A DNA stretch of 64,000 nt from Saprospiraceae bacterium (GCA_027488135.1 JAIYCH010000013.1:18771-82770); one strand, 5' to 3'. Numbered from the stretch's first letter, positions 1 to 9,621 are shown. A program made the numbers and translations. Notes: generated by a model from the letters alone, not told the origin.

Positions 1-201
1 GCGTGGCGCTCAATTTATGCTGGATATCGGGAAAATGAAATAAAATATTTTAAGGACCTTAAAGTTAAAGAGGAGGAACTTAAAATAAAAGATAGCACCA
101 TTGCAGAAAAAGACAATACCATTGCAGAAAAAGACAATACCATTGCAGAAAAAGACAATACCATTGCAGAATTACTAAAGAAATTAGGAATAGTAGAATG
201 A
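1..201 (+). CDS. C-terminal fragment of an unidentified protein with tandem heptad tail
   Basis: An open frame enters from the left edge in frame 1 and ends at the TGA at 199-201, so only the last 66 residues are visible. The visible part begins AWRSIYAGYRENEIKYF and then becomes a lysine/glutamate-rich helix. Three exact copies of a seven-residue unit, TIAEKDN, plus a partial fourth, form what should be a short coiled-coil tail ending ELLKKLGIVE. Tails like this are seen in some Bacteroidota PD-(D/E)XK nuclease/putative transposase (Rpn-like) proteins, but no catalytic part lies in the window. That identity is therefore only a guess. Confidence 0.6.
   Translation, partial: AWRSIYAGYRENEIKYFKDLKVKEEELKIKDSTIAEKDNTIAEKDNTIAEKDNTIAELLKKLGIVE
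97..171 (+). repeat. 21-bp in-frame tandem repeat, 3.6 copies
   Basis: A 21-bp unit (acc att gca gaa aaa gac aat) occurs at 97-117, 118-138 and 139-159, followed by 12 bp of a fourth copy. The three full copies are identical at the nucleotide level, which points to recent slippage or unequal exchange. The unit length keeps the reading frame and encodes one heptad of the coiled-coil tail. Confidence 0.95.
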
Positions 202-286
202 TCTTTTATTAATCTTTACAAGTTGAACCCTTCTAAGCTGTCGATTACTGTATTTTTAGTAACTTGTGGAGTTAAATGTCAAAACC

Positions 287-925
287 ATGCAAACTAACAG
301 GGAAAATCTAACAACCATCGTATTTGACTTAGGTGGCGTGCTGATTGATTGGAACCCAAGATATCTTTATCGGGAAATATTTAATGACGACGAAGCAATG
401 GAGCTATTCTTAGCTAAAATTTGTACCCCAGAGTGGAATGAGAAACAAGATGCTGGAAGGAGTTTAAAGGAAGCAACGGAGAGTCTTATTGAAAATCATC
501 CGTATTGGGACAGGGAGATTCGAGCCTTCTACGGACAATGGGAGAAAATGCTACATGGTCCAATTGAATCAACCGTAAAAATTTTAGACTTTTTAATAAA
601 ACAAAAAAAATACAAAATTTATGCCCTAACAAACTGGTCTTCAGAAACATGGCCAATTGCTTGGGATATATTTCCCTTTCTTGACTGGTTTGAAGGTATT
701 TTAGTGTCAGGTAGAGAGGAACTTGCAAAGCCAGATCCAAAGATATATGAATTGCTATTTGAAAGATTTGACATTAATCCGGAAGAAGCTCTTTTTATTG
801 ATGATAATCTTAGGAATGTAGATGCCTCCAAAGCGGCGGGAATGGATGCCATCCATTTTACCACACCGGAAGATTTACACGCATTTTTATTAGACCAGAA
901 AATTATTCCAACCCCTATTATTTAA
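287..925 (+). CDS. HAD superfamily (subfamily IA) hydrolase
   Basis: This is a predicted cytosolic haloacid-dehalogenase-fold phosphatase of 212 residues, a usual length for the family. Motif I is VFDLGGVLID near residue 12, motif II is ALTNWS, the conserved lysine is in KPDPKIYE, and motif IV is FIDDN. The D+2 position of motif I is glycine, as in YihX-like sugar-phosphate phosphatases, so the substrate is probably a small phosphorylated metabolite. That is an inference. An in-frame GTG at 266 would add seven residues; the ATG at 287 is preferred because it sits immediately before the first strand. It is followed 36 bp later by a transporter on the same strand. Confidence 0.85.
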   Translation: MQTNRENLTTIVFDLGGVLIDWNPRYLYREIFNDDEAMELFLAKICTPEWNEKQDAGRSLKEATESLIENHPYWDREIRAFYGQWEKMLHGPIESTVKILDFLIKQKKYKIYALTNWSSETWPIAWDIFPFLDWFEGILVSGREELAKPDPKIYELLFERFDINPEEALFIDDNLRNVDASKAAGMDAIHFTTPEDLHAFLLDQKIIPTPII

Positions 926-961
926 CCAGGTATTGCTTATATTTAGAAAAATTAACAAAAC

Positions 962-2215
962 GTGAAAAAAGCCAATAATCTTACGCTATACATAATCATA
1001 GCTATGGTAGCTGGTGTCCTTTTAGGATATACCGTACACACTCAATCTTCCCCTGAATTTATTGCGGTTTTTGCTGAACGCATTAAAATTTTAACCAAGA
1101 TATTTTTGCTCTTGGTTCAGATGATCATTGCTCCACTTGTATTTTCTACCTTAGTTGTAGGTATTGCAAAATTAGGTGATTTAAAGACGGTTGGACGCAT
1201 TGGAGGTAAAGCCATGTTATGGTTTATTTCTGCTTCTCTTATGAGTTTAACGATTGGAATGATCTTAGTAAACATACTAAAACCTGGGGTTGGTATAGAT
1301 TTAGACAATGCAGACGCCAGTGCTGCTGCAGATGTTTTAAGTAAAACACAAGTTTTTTCCTTAGAGAATTTTGTTGTACATCTTTTTCCAAGAAGTATTT
1401 TCGAAGCCTTAGCTCAAAATGAAATATTACAAATCGTTATTTTCTCCATCCTCTTTGGTGTGGCTACTGCTGGATTGGGAGAAAGTGGAAAAGTTATTGT
1501 AAAAGGACTGGATGCAGTGGCACATGCTATTTTAAAAATGGTCGGTTATGTAATGAATGTGGCTCCTCTTGGTGTTTTTGGTGCTATTGCTGCCGTTATT
1601 GCCACCAAAGGATTAGGTATATTTTATTTTTATGGAAAATACATGGGATTTTTTCTCATTGGTATTGCTGTATTATGGATTGTATTGCTGGCTTTCGGAA
1701 AAATCTTTTTGGGAGATCGTCTTCCCGGACTCCTCAAAAGAATTATTCAACCTATAATCATTGCTTTCAGCACGACAAGTAGTGAGGCGGTATTCCCTAA
1801 ACTAACGGAGGAACTTGAAAAATTTGGATGTAAGGATAAGATTGTATCCTTTATTCTTCCTTTAGGCTACTCCTTCAATTTGGATGGAAGTATGATGTAT
1901 ATGACTTTTGCCAGCATTGCTATTGCTCAGGCTTATGGTATTCAACTGGACTTTGGAACACAAATAACGATGTTATTGGTACTCATGCTAACCAGTAAAG
2001 GTATAGCTGGAGTGCCGAGAGCCTCTTTGGTTGTTATTACGGCTACCTTATCAATGTTCAACATTCCCCCAGAAGGTATTGCTTTAATTTTACCTATTGA
2101 CCATTTTTGTGACATGTTTCGGTCTGGGACAAATGTTATAGGTAACGCATTGGCAACTAGCGTTATAAGCAAATGGGAAGGAGAATTAGGCCCTGATCAG
2201 GAAACCATAGTTTAA
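962..2215 (+). CDS. Dicarboxylate/amino acid:cation symporter (DAACS family)
   Basis: An inner-membrane secondary transporter of 417 residues, expected to import C4-dicarboxylates or acidic amino acids with Na+ or H+. It shows the family hallmarks in order: several N-terminal membrane helices, the serine-rich hairpin AFSTTSSEAVFPK near residue 269, the unwound-helix motif SFNLDGSMMYM near residue 305, and the C-terminal motif DMFRSGTNVIGNA. Start is a GTG at 962, directly followed by KKANNLTLYI and the first membrane segment. Which substrate is carried (glutamate, aspartate, succinate, fumarate) cannot be decided from sequence alone. Confidence 0.9.
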   Translation: MKKANNLTLYIIIAMVAGVLLGYTVHTQSSPEFIAVFAERIKILTKIFLLLVQMIIAPLVFSTLVVGIAKLGDLKTVGRIGGKAMLWFISASLMSLTIGMILVNILKPGVGIDLDNADASAAADVLSKTQVFSLENFVVHLFPRSIFEALAQNEILQIVIFSILFGVATAGLGESGKVIVKGLDAVAHAILKMVGYVMNVAPLGVFGAIAAVIATKGLGIFYFYGKYMGFFLIGIAVLWIVLLAFGKIFLGDRLPGLLKRIIQPIIIAFSTTSSEAVFPKLTEELEKFGCKDKIVSFILPLGYSFNLDGSMMYMTFASIAIAQAYGIQLDFGTQITMLLVLMLTSKGIAGVPRASLVVITATLSMFNIPPEGIALILPIDHFCDMFRSGTNVIGNALATSVISKWEGELGPDQETIV

Positions 2216-2222
2216 AAAACCA

Positions 2223-2253
2223 TTGGAATTTTGCCTATTTCGTTTTATCTTTA
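2223..2253 (+). promoter_or_regulatory. Candidate Bacteroidota promoter (TTG / TAnnTTTg) for the small membrane protein
   Basis: TTG at 2223-2225 is followed after 20 bp by TATCTTTA at 2246-2253, one mismatch from the Bacteroidota -7 consensus TAnnTTTG. The ATG of the following small gene lies 17 bp downstream at 2271. Spacing fits the primary sigma factor of this phylum. Confidence 0.5.
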
Positions 2254-2270
2254 CAAAAAAAAATACAAAC

Positions 2271-2426
2271 ATGGAAACTGTTAAAGATACAACTAAAAGT
2301 GATTGGGTAATATTCCTGATTTCTCTTGCCGGAATGATTGCTCTTTTGGCTTTTGCAGACGAGTGGTTTTGGTTGGCCTTGCCGTTTGTTTTAACCTACT
2401 TCGTCAAAGCATTGAAATTTATGTAA
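2271..2426 (+). CDS. Small hypothetical membrane protein (51 aa)
   Basis: A 51-residue protein beginning METVKDTTKSDW with two closely spaced hydrophobic segments, IFLISLAGMIALLAFA and FWLALPFVLTYFVKAL, joined by a short acidic/aromatic turn. It should be a two-pass inner-membrane hairpin. The reading frame is open from 2223, but the ATG at 2271 follows a good promoter-like element and removes an unlikely N-terminus. Its last 8 bp overlap the convergent end of dnaE. No function is recognised. Confidence 0.6.
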   Translation: METVKDTTKSDWVIFLISLAGMIALLAFADEWFWLALPFVLTYFVKALKFM

Positions 2427-5400
2427 TATTCAGAATACACTCAATACCCATTTTTTCTAGTTTTCTAATTAATTGAGTGTTTACGTGTATTTTCTTATCT
2501 CTCATAGAAAAGGAGACCTTACTTTTAGTTGACCTATCAATAACGTCAATTTTAACAGTATGGGCTCCTTTTTCCTTTTTAATAAGGAGTTCTAAATCGT
2601 TTATCAAAGAAGTATTAATTCCCTCCAGTGGAAGACGCAGCGTCACATTTTTGGTTAACTTGGCAGCGACATCTTCCAAAAGAGTTACTTCTAATAATTT
2701 AAATTCCATGGCTTGATCACGCCATCCAGTTTGAAATTTACCTTTTAAAAAGACCGTCATACCTTCATCCAGGAGAAATTTAAATTGTTGGTATTCTGTA
2801 CCAAACAATCTAAACTCAAACATTCCACTAAAGTCGCTCACTTCAAAAACGCCCCACCCATTTCCATTTTTAGACACTTTATGAGTGACTTTTGATACCA
2901 ATCCAGCTAACAAAACAAAGGGTCTTTGTTGATGATTGGCTAATGAATCGAGGGAACAAGTAGTAAATTGTTTTATTTCATAATGATAATCATCTAATGG
3001 GTGCCCACTAATAAAGAAACCTGTAACCTCTTCTTCTCTTCTTAATTTTTCCAAAAGATTCCAATCTGATACGGGAGGAAATACAGGTTCGGGAATCATT
3101 ATTTCCTCTGTATCTGAAAACAAGGAAAGTCCTCCACCGGCAGCCCCTTGCCTTACGGCATGCCCATAACGAGTAGCGTGCTCAATGAGAGATTCATACT
3201 TATCAGAAGGGGCAAAATATTGTGATCTAAAGGCTTCATTACATTCATCGAAAGCACCTGACAAAACCAAACTTTCCACGACTCTTTTTCCAACGGACTG
3301 AGAAGTCATTCTTCTCATAAAATCGAAAAAATCGGTAAACGGACCTTCCTTTGCCCTGGCATTAAGAATTTCTTCCACGGGTCCTTCCCCGACACCTTTA
3401 AGAGCTACTAATCCAAAACGAACGGCACCATTTTTATTTGCTGTAAAATCAGCACCACTCTCATTAATATTGGGACCTAAAACAGGCTGGCTCATCCTTC
3501 TACATTCTTGTAAAAAGAAAGTAACATCAGAAATATTTCCTTTATTATTAGTAAGTACAGCTGCCATAAATTCTGCTGGAAAATGTGCTTTCAGATAAGC
3601 TGTCTGAAAAGCGACAAAAGCGTAACAAGTAGAATGTGATTTATTGAAGGCATAAGAAGCAAAAGCCTCCCAATCGCCCCAAATCTTTAATAAAACCAGC
3701 TCTGGGTGACCATTTTCTTTCCCTCCGCTCAGAAACTTAGGCAACATAGTGTCCAGGACTGATTTTTGCTTTTTCCCCATCGCCTTTCGCAATACATCAG
3801 CCTCACCCTTTGTAAAGGCAGCTAATTTTTGAGAAAGCAACATAACTTGCTCCTGATAAACGGTAATTCCGTAGGTATCCTTTAATATTTCTTCCATGAT
3901 GGGAAGATCATAAGTTATCTTTTCTCTACCATGTTTCCTACTTACAAAATTAGGAATGTAACTTATAGGCCCTGGTCTGTACAAGGCATTCATAGCTATG
4001 AGATCTTCAAAAGTCGTGGGTACTAACTCTTTCAAATATTTTTGCATTCCCGGACTTTCATATTGAAAAATACCTACTGTTTCGCCATTTTGAAAAAGTT
4101 TGAATGTCTTTTCGTCTGTCAATGGAATAGTGTCCATATCTAAATCAATACCATGATTTAGCGACACCATTTTGACGGCATTTTTAATGATAGTAAGTGT
4201 TTTCAGGCCTAGAAAGTCCATTTTTAGTAACCCAGCAGACTCTGCCACGCTATTATCAAACTGCGTGACCAGCATTCCACTATCCTTATCGACTTTTACG
4301 GGAACATACTTTGTGATCTCATCTGGGGTAATCACCACACCACAAGCATGAATACCTGTATTTCGCACTGACCCTTCCAATCTTTTAGCCGTGCGAATCA
4401 TTTTTCCTATAGCATCGTCACCTTTTGCCAAATCTCGGAATTGATAAGCCTTCTCAACCTCCTCATTTCTCAGATCATCTTTAAGTTTAGCATTGATATC
4501 CTTTTCTTCAAGAACTTTTGATAAGGTTGCGTTCAAAGCATTTGGAAAAGTTTTAGTCACCTTATCTACCTCAGGTAGAGGAATTTGCATCACCCTACCT
4601 ACATCGCGAAGTGATAATTTCGCAGCCATGGTACCATACGTAACAATTTGTGCTACTTTATTCTTACCATATTTATCAATTACATAGTCTAAAACTTTCT
4701 GCCTTCCCTCGTCGTCAAAATCAATATCAATATCAGGAAGAGAAACCCTTTCAGGATTCAAAAAACGTTCAAAAAGCAGATCGTATTTAATAGGATCAAT
4801 ATTTGTTATACCAGTACAATAAGCCACAACAGACCCGGCGGCACTACCTCTACCCGGCCCGACAGCCACATTCATTTTTCGGGCTGCAGAGGTGAAATCC
4901 TGGACAATCAAAAAATAACCAGGATAACCAGAATTCTGAATAACCTTAAGTTCAAAATCAATTCTTTCACATAGTGCTGCTGTCAACTTCGGATACCTTT
5001 TTTTAGCTCCCTCATACGTCAAATGCCTCAAATAACTGTCTTGATCAGTAAATTCGGGAGGCATTGGGAAAGCGGGTAACAAAACATCTCTGGCGAGATC
5101 TAAAGTATCAACCTTTTCAAAAACTTCCATTGTATTTTCTAAAGAAAAGGGTACGTCCTTAAAAAGCGTTTGCATTTCTGCCTTCGTCTTAAAATAAAAA
5201 TCGGAAGAAGGAAATTGGAATCTATCTGCATCTGAAATAAAACTATTTGTATTTATACACAGCAAAATATCGTGAGGCAAGTAGTCCTCTTCGTTTATAT
5301 AATGGGAGTCATTTGTCGCAATGACTTTAAGGTTATATTTTTTGGCAAAGGTGAGTAAAACCTGATTAACATCTTCCTGACTGACGCCGGTACCATCGAT

Positions 5401-5958
5401 ATTCTCCATACCCCGGTGTCGCTGAATTTCTATATAAAAGTCATCCCCAAAGAGATCAATCCACCATTTAAGCTTCCCTTCTGCATCGTCCAGATTTCCC
5501 TTTAGAATAGCTTGAGGAATTTCAGCTCCAATGCAACAGCTTGTTGCAATCAAACCCTCATGATATTGCAATAACAACTCTTTATCAATTCTTGGGAATT
5601 TACCATACAAACCTTCTATAAAACCTAAAGAACAGAGTTTAGATAAATTTTCGTACCCTATTTTGTTTTTAGCTAATAGTAATTGATGATGACGATCATC
5701 CTGTTCTCCTTTCGCTCTTGAAAATGCACGTCTGTGTCTATCTTTAACCAAATAGAATTCGCAACCAATAATTGGCTTAATTTTTCTCTTTTTTGCCTCC
5801 GCTACAAATTTGAATGCGCCAAACATATTACCGTGGTCGGTAATGGCAACGCCTAACTGCCCGTCTTGCAGCGCTTTGTCCATCATATCTGAAATAGGAG
5901 ATGCACCATCTAATAATGAATACTGGGAATGACAATGCAAATGCAAAAAATCAGACAT
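2419..5958 (-). CDS. dnaE: DNA polymerase III subunit alpha
   Basis: The replicative polymerase subunit, 1179 residues, close to the family length. It begins with a PHP domain (about 1-210: LHLHCHSQYSLLDG, AITDHGN, IIGCEFY, NDSHYIN), then the C-family polymerase core with the catalytic aspartates in LPDIDIDFDDEGR and LLKMDFLGLKTL. The fingers follow, then a helix-hairpin-helix region and an OB fold (VLLAGLVSKVTHK) near residue 980. Unlike E. coli DnaE, the histidine/aspartate ligands of the PHP site look intact, so it may carry a built-in 3'-5' exonuclease. It starts 17 bp after the membrane cytochrome gene upstream and appears to be the last gene of that run. Confidence 0.97.
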   Translation of the reverse strand: MSDFLHLHCHSQYSLLDGASPISDMMDKALQDGQLGVAITDHGNMFGAFKFVAEAKKRKIKPIIGCEFYLVKDRHRRAFSRAKGEQDDRHHQLLLAKNKIGYENLSKLCSLGFIEGLYGKFPRIDKELLLQYHEGLIATSCCIGAEIPQAILKGNLDDAEGKLKWWIDLFGDDFYIEIQRHRGMENIDGTGVSQEDVNQVLLTFAKKYNLKVIATNDSHYINEEDYLPHDILLCINTNSFISDADRFQFPSSDFYFKTKAEMQTLFKDVPFSLENTMEVFEKVDTLDLARDVLLPAFPMPPEFTDQDSYLRHLTYEGAKKRYPKLTAALCERIDFELKVIQNSGYPGYFLIVQDFTSAARKMNVAVGPGRGSAAGSVVAYCTGITNIDPIKYDLLFERFLNPERVSLPDIDIDFDDEGRQKVLDYVIDKYGKNKVAQIVTYGTMAAKLSLRDVGRVMQIPLPEVDKVTKTFPNALNATLSKVLEEKDINAKLKDDLRNEEVEKAYQFRDLAKGDDAIGKMIRTAKRLEGSVRNTGIHACGVVITPDEITKYVPVKVDKDSGMLVTQFDNSVAESAGLLKMDFLGLKTLTIIKNAVKMVSLNHGIDLDMDTIPLTDEKTFKLFQNGETVGIFQYESPGMQKYLKELVPTTFEDLIAMNALYRPGPISYIPNFVSRKHGREKITYDLPIMEEILKDTYGITVYQEQVMLLSQKLAAFTKGEADVLRKAMGKKQKSVLDTMLPKFLSGGKENGHPELVLLKIWGDWEAFASYAFNKSHSTCYAFVAFQTAYLKAHFPAEFMAAVLTNNKGNISDVTFFLQECRRMSQPVLGPNINESGADFTANKNGAVRFGLVALKGVGEGPVEEILNARAKEGPFTDFFDFMRRMTSQSVGKRVVESLVLSGAFDECNEAFRSQYFAPSDKYESLIEHATRYGHAVRQGAAGGGLSLFSDTEEIMIPEPVFPPVSDWNLLEKLRREEEVTGFFISGHPLDDYHYEIKQFTTCSLDSLANHQQRPFVLLAGLVSKVTHKVSKNGNGWGVFEVSDFSGMFEFRLFGTEYQQFKFLLDEGMTVFLKGKFQTGWRDQAMEFKLLEVTLLEDVAAKLTKNVTLRLPLEGINTSLINDLELLIKKEKGAHTVKIDVIDRSTKSKVSFSMRDKKIHVNTQLIRKLEKMGIECILNIT

Positions 5959-5975
5959 TAGATTATATTTTAATT

Positions 5976-8141
5976 TTATTTACTAAAGAACACCTCATCA
6001 ATAAATATCCAACCTCTGTCTCCCTTTCCTGGGTGGAAGGCCGGTAATTTATCAACATTTTTGACAATCACTTTGAAATATCTGGCTGGTTTTTTCACCT
6101 CCAATATAACGGCACTTGTCCCAACTTCGTTTAATTTTTCCTTTACTAAAATGGGGAGAACCTCCTTTTTAATTAACTTCATATTCCTTTCACTATCCCC
6201 ACCCCACAGTTCAACATATTGAGGAGCAAGAATATAGCTTTGAACATTTATTCCATAATGCACAGAAACAAAACGGATAGCAGCGGCATCCCTCGGCTTA
6301 AATCTGAATAATGTCTCCATCTGGTTATTCTTATAGCCCAACCAATTACCCGCCCTAAATTGATCTATTTTACCCAAACTATTATCTGTAAGACTCTGCA
6401 CCCCAGCCCCTAAATACTCTGGTTCAGGACTTGTCAACCATCGGGTGCTATCAGGCTTTAAACCCGCTTTAAAAAATGAAAAAGTATAGGTAGGGCTTGA
6501 AATCCAGCCCGGCTTAAATATTTTGACTGAAAGCGTAACGGGTTTAGAAAAAACAAGAGGATTCGAATATACCGGACTGGATAGAGAATCTGGTTCGCTG
6601 CCATCATCGGTATAACGAATAATAGCTCCAGGTATTGATTTTTTGAACCTAATACTATCATTTTCCATTAATACCAACGATTTATTTTCGAGTATCGGGC
6701 CATTCAGAGGCAAAATATCCGTTGAACTTGGAGAAAATCCAAAAAACCATTTAATATTTTTATACTTCTTTACGATGTCCTGATACTCTCCTTCTGTGAT
6801 ATTAGTATGCCAAAGATATACTTCCTCTAAAGATCTTATTGTAGCTAAAACAGGAACAGATTTTATTGAAATCTCTGTTCCCGACAGACTTAATACCCTT
6901 ATTTTATTTAAATTTTTTAAGCTGGGGATTCCCTTATCTGTAATGTCAGTTTGATTTAATATGAGCTTTTCAAGATTTGGAAACAGCGTTATCAAGCTAA
7001 GATCCTCGTCCCTTATGGGCATTTTACTTAAATTAATATGAATGATTTGTTCTTTTGCGGCACTTAATTTGTCAAGCTTACTCAGGTCAAATGATTTCCT
7101 TATAAAAAAATCAGCCTTTAAGGCGGGAGACTCATTAGCTATTTGTCTAACTACGGTAAAAGCATCATTTAATGAGGCTAATTTTTTACTCGAAAGGAAA
7201 GGGAATGTATATTTTTTTTCTTTTGAATTTGATTGCAGAAGTAATTGTTTGTCATCAAAAAGAGGATGATTTTGTTGTATGGTTGCCAATATTTCGTTGG
7301 TATTCCCACCCGCGTTTATCCAATTTTTTAATATAAGTATTTCCTGAGGCTCCAATGGTTCCTTTCCTCTTGGAGGCATGTGTTCCTTGTCTGTGATAGG
7401 TAAATCAATACGTTGAACCATTTCTGCCAGCATATCAGGTAGATTTTCATGTTTTGCGACCCAAACGTCGGACGTAGTATTAGGATTAGAGGCAAGGATT
7501 AAGCCACCTTTTGCCTTGTCTTTTTTATGACATGACACACATTTTTCCTCTAAAATAGGTCTGACTGCCAACTGGAAATAGGCTGCTGAATCGGTAATTA
7601 CCGCTTGGACATCTTCATCAATCTCTATTTTATCAGGAAAATTCAAATAGTCAGCTCCATGTGTTAACGAACCTCCAGCATGGCCAGCAAAAGACATCAA
7701 TGCGAACCCAAAGACTTGTAAATACGTCCAATAGGGCTTAACTTTTTCAAGATTTGTAAATGCCCACCAGGAAAACCAGGAAAAGAAAGATAAAGCAACT
7801 CCACTCCACAAATGATTTCTGAGCATTACGGCGTCATAATCCTGACCTTTAGAGAGAAATAAGCCCAATAAGGCGGTAAAAACACTGAAAACAGCTGATA
7901 GAGAAAGAGTCAATTCATATATTCCATTAAAAGAACTTCCTGAAAAATTCCTTTTCAATAACCATAAAATAATAGAAAAACTAGCAATACCTAATGGCAA
8001 GTGCAGTAAAAGCGGGTGAAAATGCCCTGTCCAAGAAAGGAACGCAGGTAAAACAATCTTATCAGCTGAAATAGCCAGGAAAAGGAGGAGGAAATTAGCT
8101 CCAATAAGGATATTACTAATCCAGGATTTATATCCCTGCAT
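5976..8141 (-). CDS. Membrane protein with c-type cytochrome, LRR-like and chitobiase-C-terminal-like domains
   Basis: A 721-residue multidomain envelope protein. Residues 10-155 hold four or five membrane helices with the HPLLLHLP motif of DUF2231-like membrane domains. A planctomycete-type cytochrome c domain follows with the haem motif CVSCH at 201-205 and a probable axial methionine in EHMPPRG near 255. Residues about 365-460 are leucine-rich-repeat-like. Residues 488-555 resemble the Fn3-like C-terminal domain of chitobiase (IRYTDDGSEPDSLSSPVY), and the last 140 residues look like a discoidin-type beta sandwich. The gene lies 21 bp after a DUF1501 gene and 17 bp before dnaE. It probably links a periplasmic redox or carbohydrate-binding module to the inner membrane; the actual role is unknown. 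Confidence 0.8.
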   Translation of the reverse strand: MQGYKSWISNILIGANFLLLFLAISADKIVLPAFLSWTGHFHPLLLHLPLGIASFSIILWLLKRNFSGSSFNGIYELTLSLSAVFSVFTALLGLFLSKGQDYDAVMLRNHLWSGVALSFFSWFSWWAFTNLEKVKPYWTYLQVFGFALMSFAGHAGGSLTHGADYLNFPDKIEIDEDVQAVITDSAAYFQLAVRPILEEKCVSCHKKDKAKGGLILASNPNTTSDVWVAKHENLPDMLAEMVQRIDLPITDKEHMPPRGKEPLEPQEILILKNWINAGGNTNEILATIQQNHPLFDDKQLLLQSNSKEKKYTFPFLSSKKLASLNDAFTVVRQIANESPALKADFFIRKSFDLSKLDKLSAAKEQIIHINLSKMPIRDEDLSLITLFPNLEKLILNQTDITDKGIPSLKNLNKIRVLSLSGTEISIKSVPVLATIRSLEEVYLWHTNITEGEYQDIVKKYKNIKWFFGFSPSSTDILPLNGPILENKSLVLMENDSIRFKKSIPGAIIRYTDDGSEPDSLSSPVYSNPLVFSKPVTLSVKIFKPGWISSPTYTFSFFKAGLKPDSTRWLTSPEPEYLGAGVQSLTDNSLGKIDQFRAGNWLGYKNNQMETLFRFKPRDAAAIRFVSVHYGINVQSYILAPQYVELWGGDSERNMKLIKKEVLPILVKEKLNEVGTSAVILEVKKPARYFKVIVKNVDKLPAFHPGKGDRGWIFIDEVFFSK

Positions 8142-8162
8142 ATAATTAAATATAAAAGTTTA

Positions 8163-9617
8163 TCAGGCAATAATACCAGGGATCACCTTCCCAGCAACGT
8201 CAGTTAATCGAAATCTTCTTCCTAAATGTTTATAAATCAATTTTTCATGATCCATTCCTAAAAGATGAAGTACGGTTGCGTGGAAATCATGAACGTGAAC
8301 AGGATCTTTAACAATATTGTAGCCAAATTCATCAGTTTCACCGTAAGAAATGCCTGGCTTCACACCTCCACCAGCCATCCAGATGGAAAAACAACGGGGA
8401 TGATGATCTCTACCATAATTATCTTCAGAAAAATTTCCTTGGCAAAAATTGGTTCTGCCAAATTCTCCCCCCCAAATGACTAAGGTTTCGTCTAATAAAC
8501 CACGTTGTTTTAAATCTTGCACCAACGCTGCAGAAGCTCTGTCAACATCCATTGCTTGCCCGGACATTTCATTAAATAAATTTCCATGTTGATCCCAACC
8601 CTGGTGATATAATTGTACGAATCTAACACCTGACTCAGATAGTCGACGGGCAAGAAGGCAATTTGCGGCATAGGTCCCTGGAACCATTGACTCTGCACCG
8701 TACATATTGACAATATAATCTGGTTCCTTTGATAAATCCATCATTTCAGGAACAGCGGTTTGCATACGGTAAGCCATTTCATACTGTTGAACACGAGATT
8801 GAATTTCAGGATCACCGAATTCTTTATAATTTTCATCATTCAACATAGCCAGCTTATCCAACATTTTCCTTCGGGTTACGGCATCAACGCCCTCTGGATT
8901 TTCCAGATATAAAATAGGTTCATCACTATTACTGAACTGAACCCCTTGATGCACACTATCGAGAAAACCATTTGTCCATAATTTTGAATAGACCCCCTGG
9001 CCATTACCTTTTCCCCTGGACAATAACACGGAATAGGCAGGCAAATTCGAATTTTCGCTCCCCAGACCATAACTTAACCAGGCACCCATACTAGGTCTAT
9101 TGCCTTGTTGAGCCCCTGACTGGAAAAAAGTTAATGCAGGATCATGATTTATAGCCTCGGTATGAAGTGTTTTTACAACGCAGATATCATCTGCAATTTT
9201 TGCAATATTGGGAAAGATTTCAGAAATCCAAGTACCATTTTGACCGTACTGATTAAAGGCAAATTTGGAACCCACCAAGGGAAATTTATCCTGCCCAGAG
9301 GTCATTCCTGTCAAACGCTGAGCACCCCGTATAGAAGCAGGTAATTCCTGACCGACCATTTTATTTAACAAAGGTTTATAATCAAAGGATTCCAATTGAG
9401 AAGGTGCCCCATTCTGAAACAGATAGATAACCCTTTTTGCTTTTGGAGCAAAATGAGGGATCCCAGCCATAATAGATTCTTCCAGTGACTTTTTTGGGGA
9501 AAATAAATCTTTCGTTAACAAGGTACCTAACGCTGCACTACCAAGGCCAACACTCAATTTGCCTAAAAAGTGCCTGCGCGTAACATGTTGTTGATTTTCG
9601 AAAAATGGATTTGACAT
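8163..9617 (-). CDS. DUF1501 domain-containing protein (alkaline-phosphatase fold)
   Basis: A 484-residue protein of the DUF1501 family, related in fold to sulfatases and alkaline phosphatases. The N-terminus carries a twin-arginine-like leader (TRRHFLGKLSVGLG near residue 13), so it is probably exported folded to the periplasm. Family landmarks seen include VIYLFQNGAPSQLESFDYKP, HTEAINHDPA, YHQGWDQHGN and WGGEFGRTN followed by GRDHHPRCF. DUF1501 genes are habitually paired with PSD1/DUF1549-DUF1553 cytochrome genes, as here with a 4-bp gap upstream. The biochemical activity of the pair is not established. Confidence 0.9.
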   Translation of the reverse strand: MSNPFFENQQHVTRRHFLGKLSVGLGSAALGTLLTKDLFSPKKSLEESIMAGIPHFAPKAKRVIYLFQNGAPSQLESFDYKPLLNKMVGQELPASIRGAQRLTGMTSGQDKFPLVGSKFAFNQYGQNGTWISEIFPNIAKIADDICVVKTLHTEAINHDPALTFFQSGAQQGNRPSMGAWLSYGLGSENSNLPAYSVLLSRGKGNGQGVYSKLWTNGFLDSVHQGVQFSNSDEPILYLENPEGVDAVTRRKMLDKLAMLNDENYKEFGDPEIQSRVQQYEMAYRMQTAVPEMMDLSKEPDYIVNMYGAESMVPGTYAANCLLARRLSESGVRFVQLYHQGWDQHGNLFNEMSGQAMDVDRASAALVQDLKQRGLLDETLVIWGGEFGRTNFCQGNFSEDNYGRDHHPRCFSIWMAGGGVKPGISYGETDEFGYNIVKDPVHVHDFHATVLHLLGMDHEKLIYKHLGRRFRLTDVAGKVIPGIIA

Positions 9618-9621
9618 TACA

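Noticed and set aside
97..171. CRISPR-like array
   Set aside because: The repeats are directly adjacent without spacers and encode heptads in frame, so they are a coding tandem repeat.
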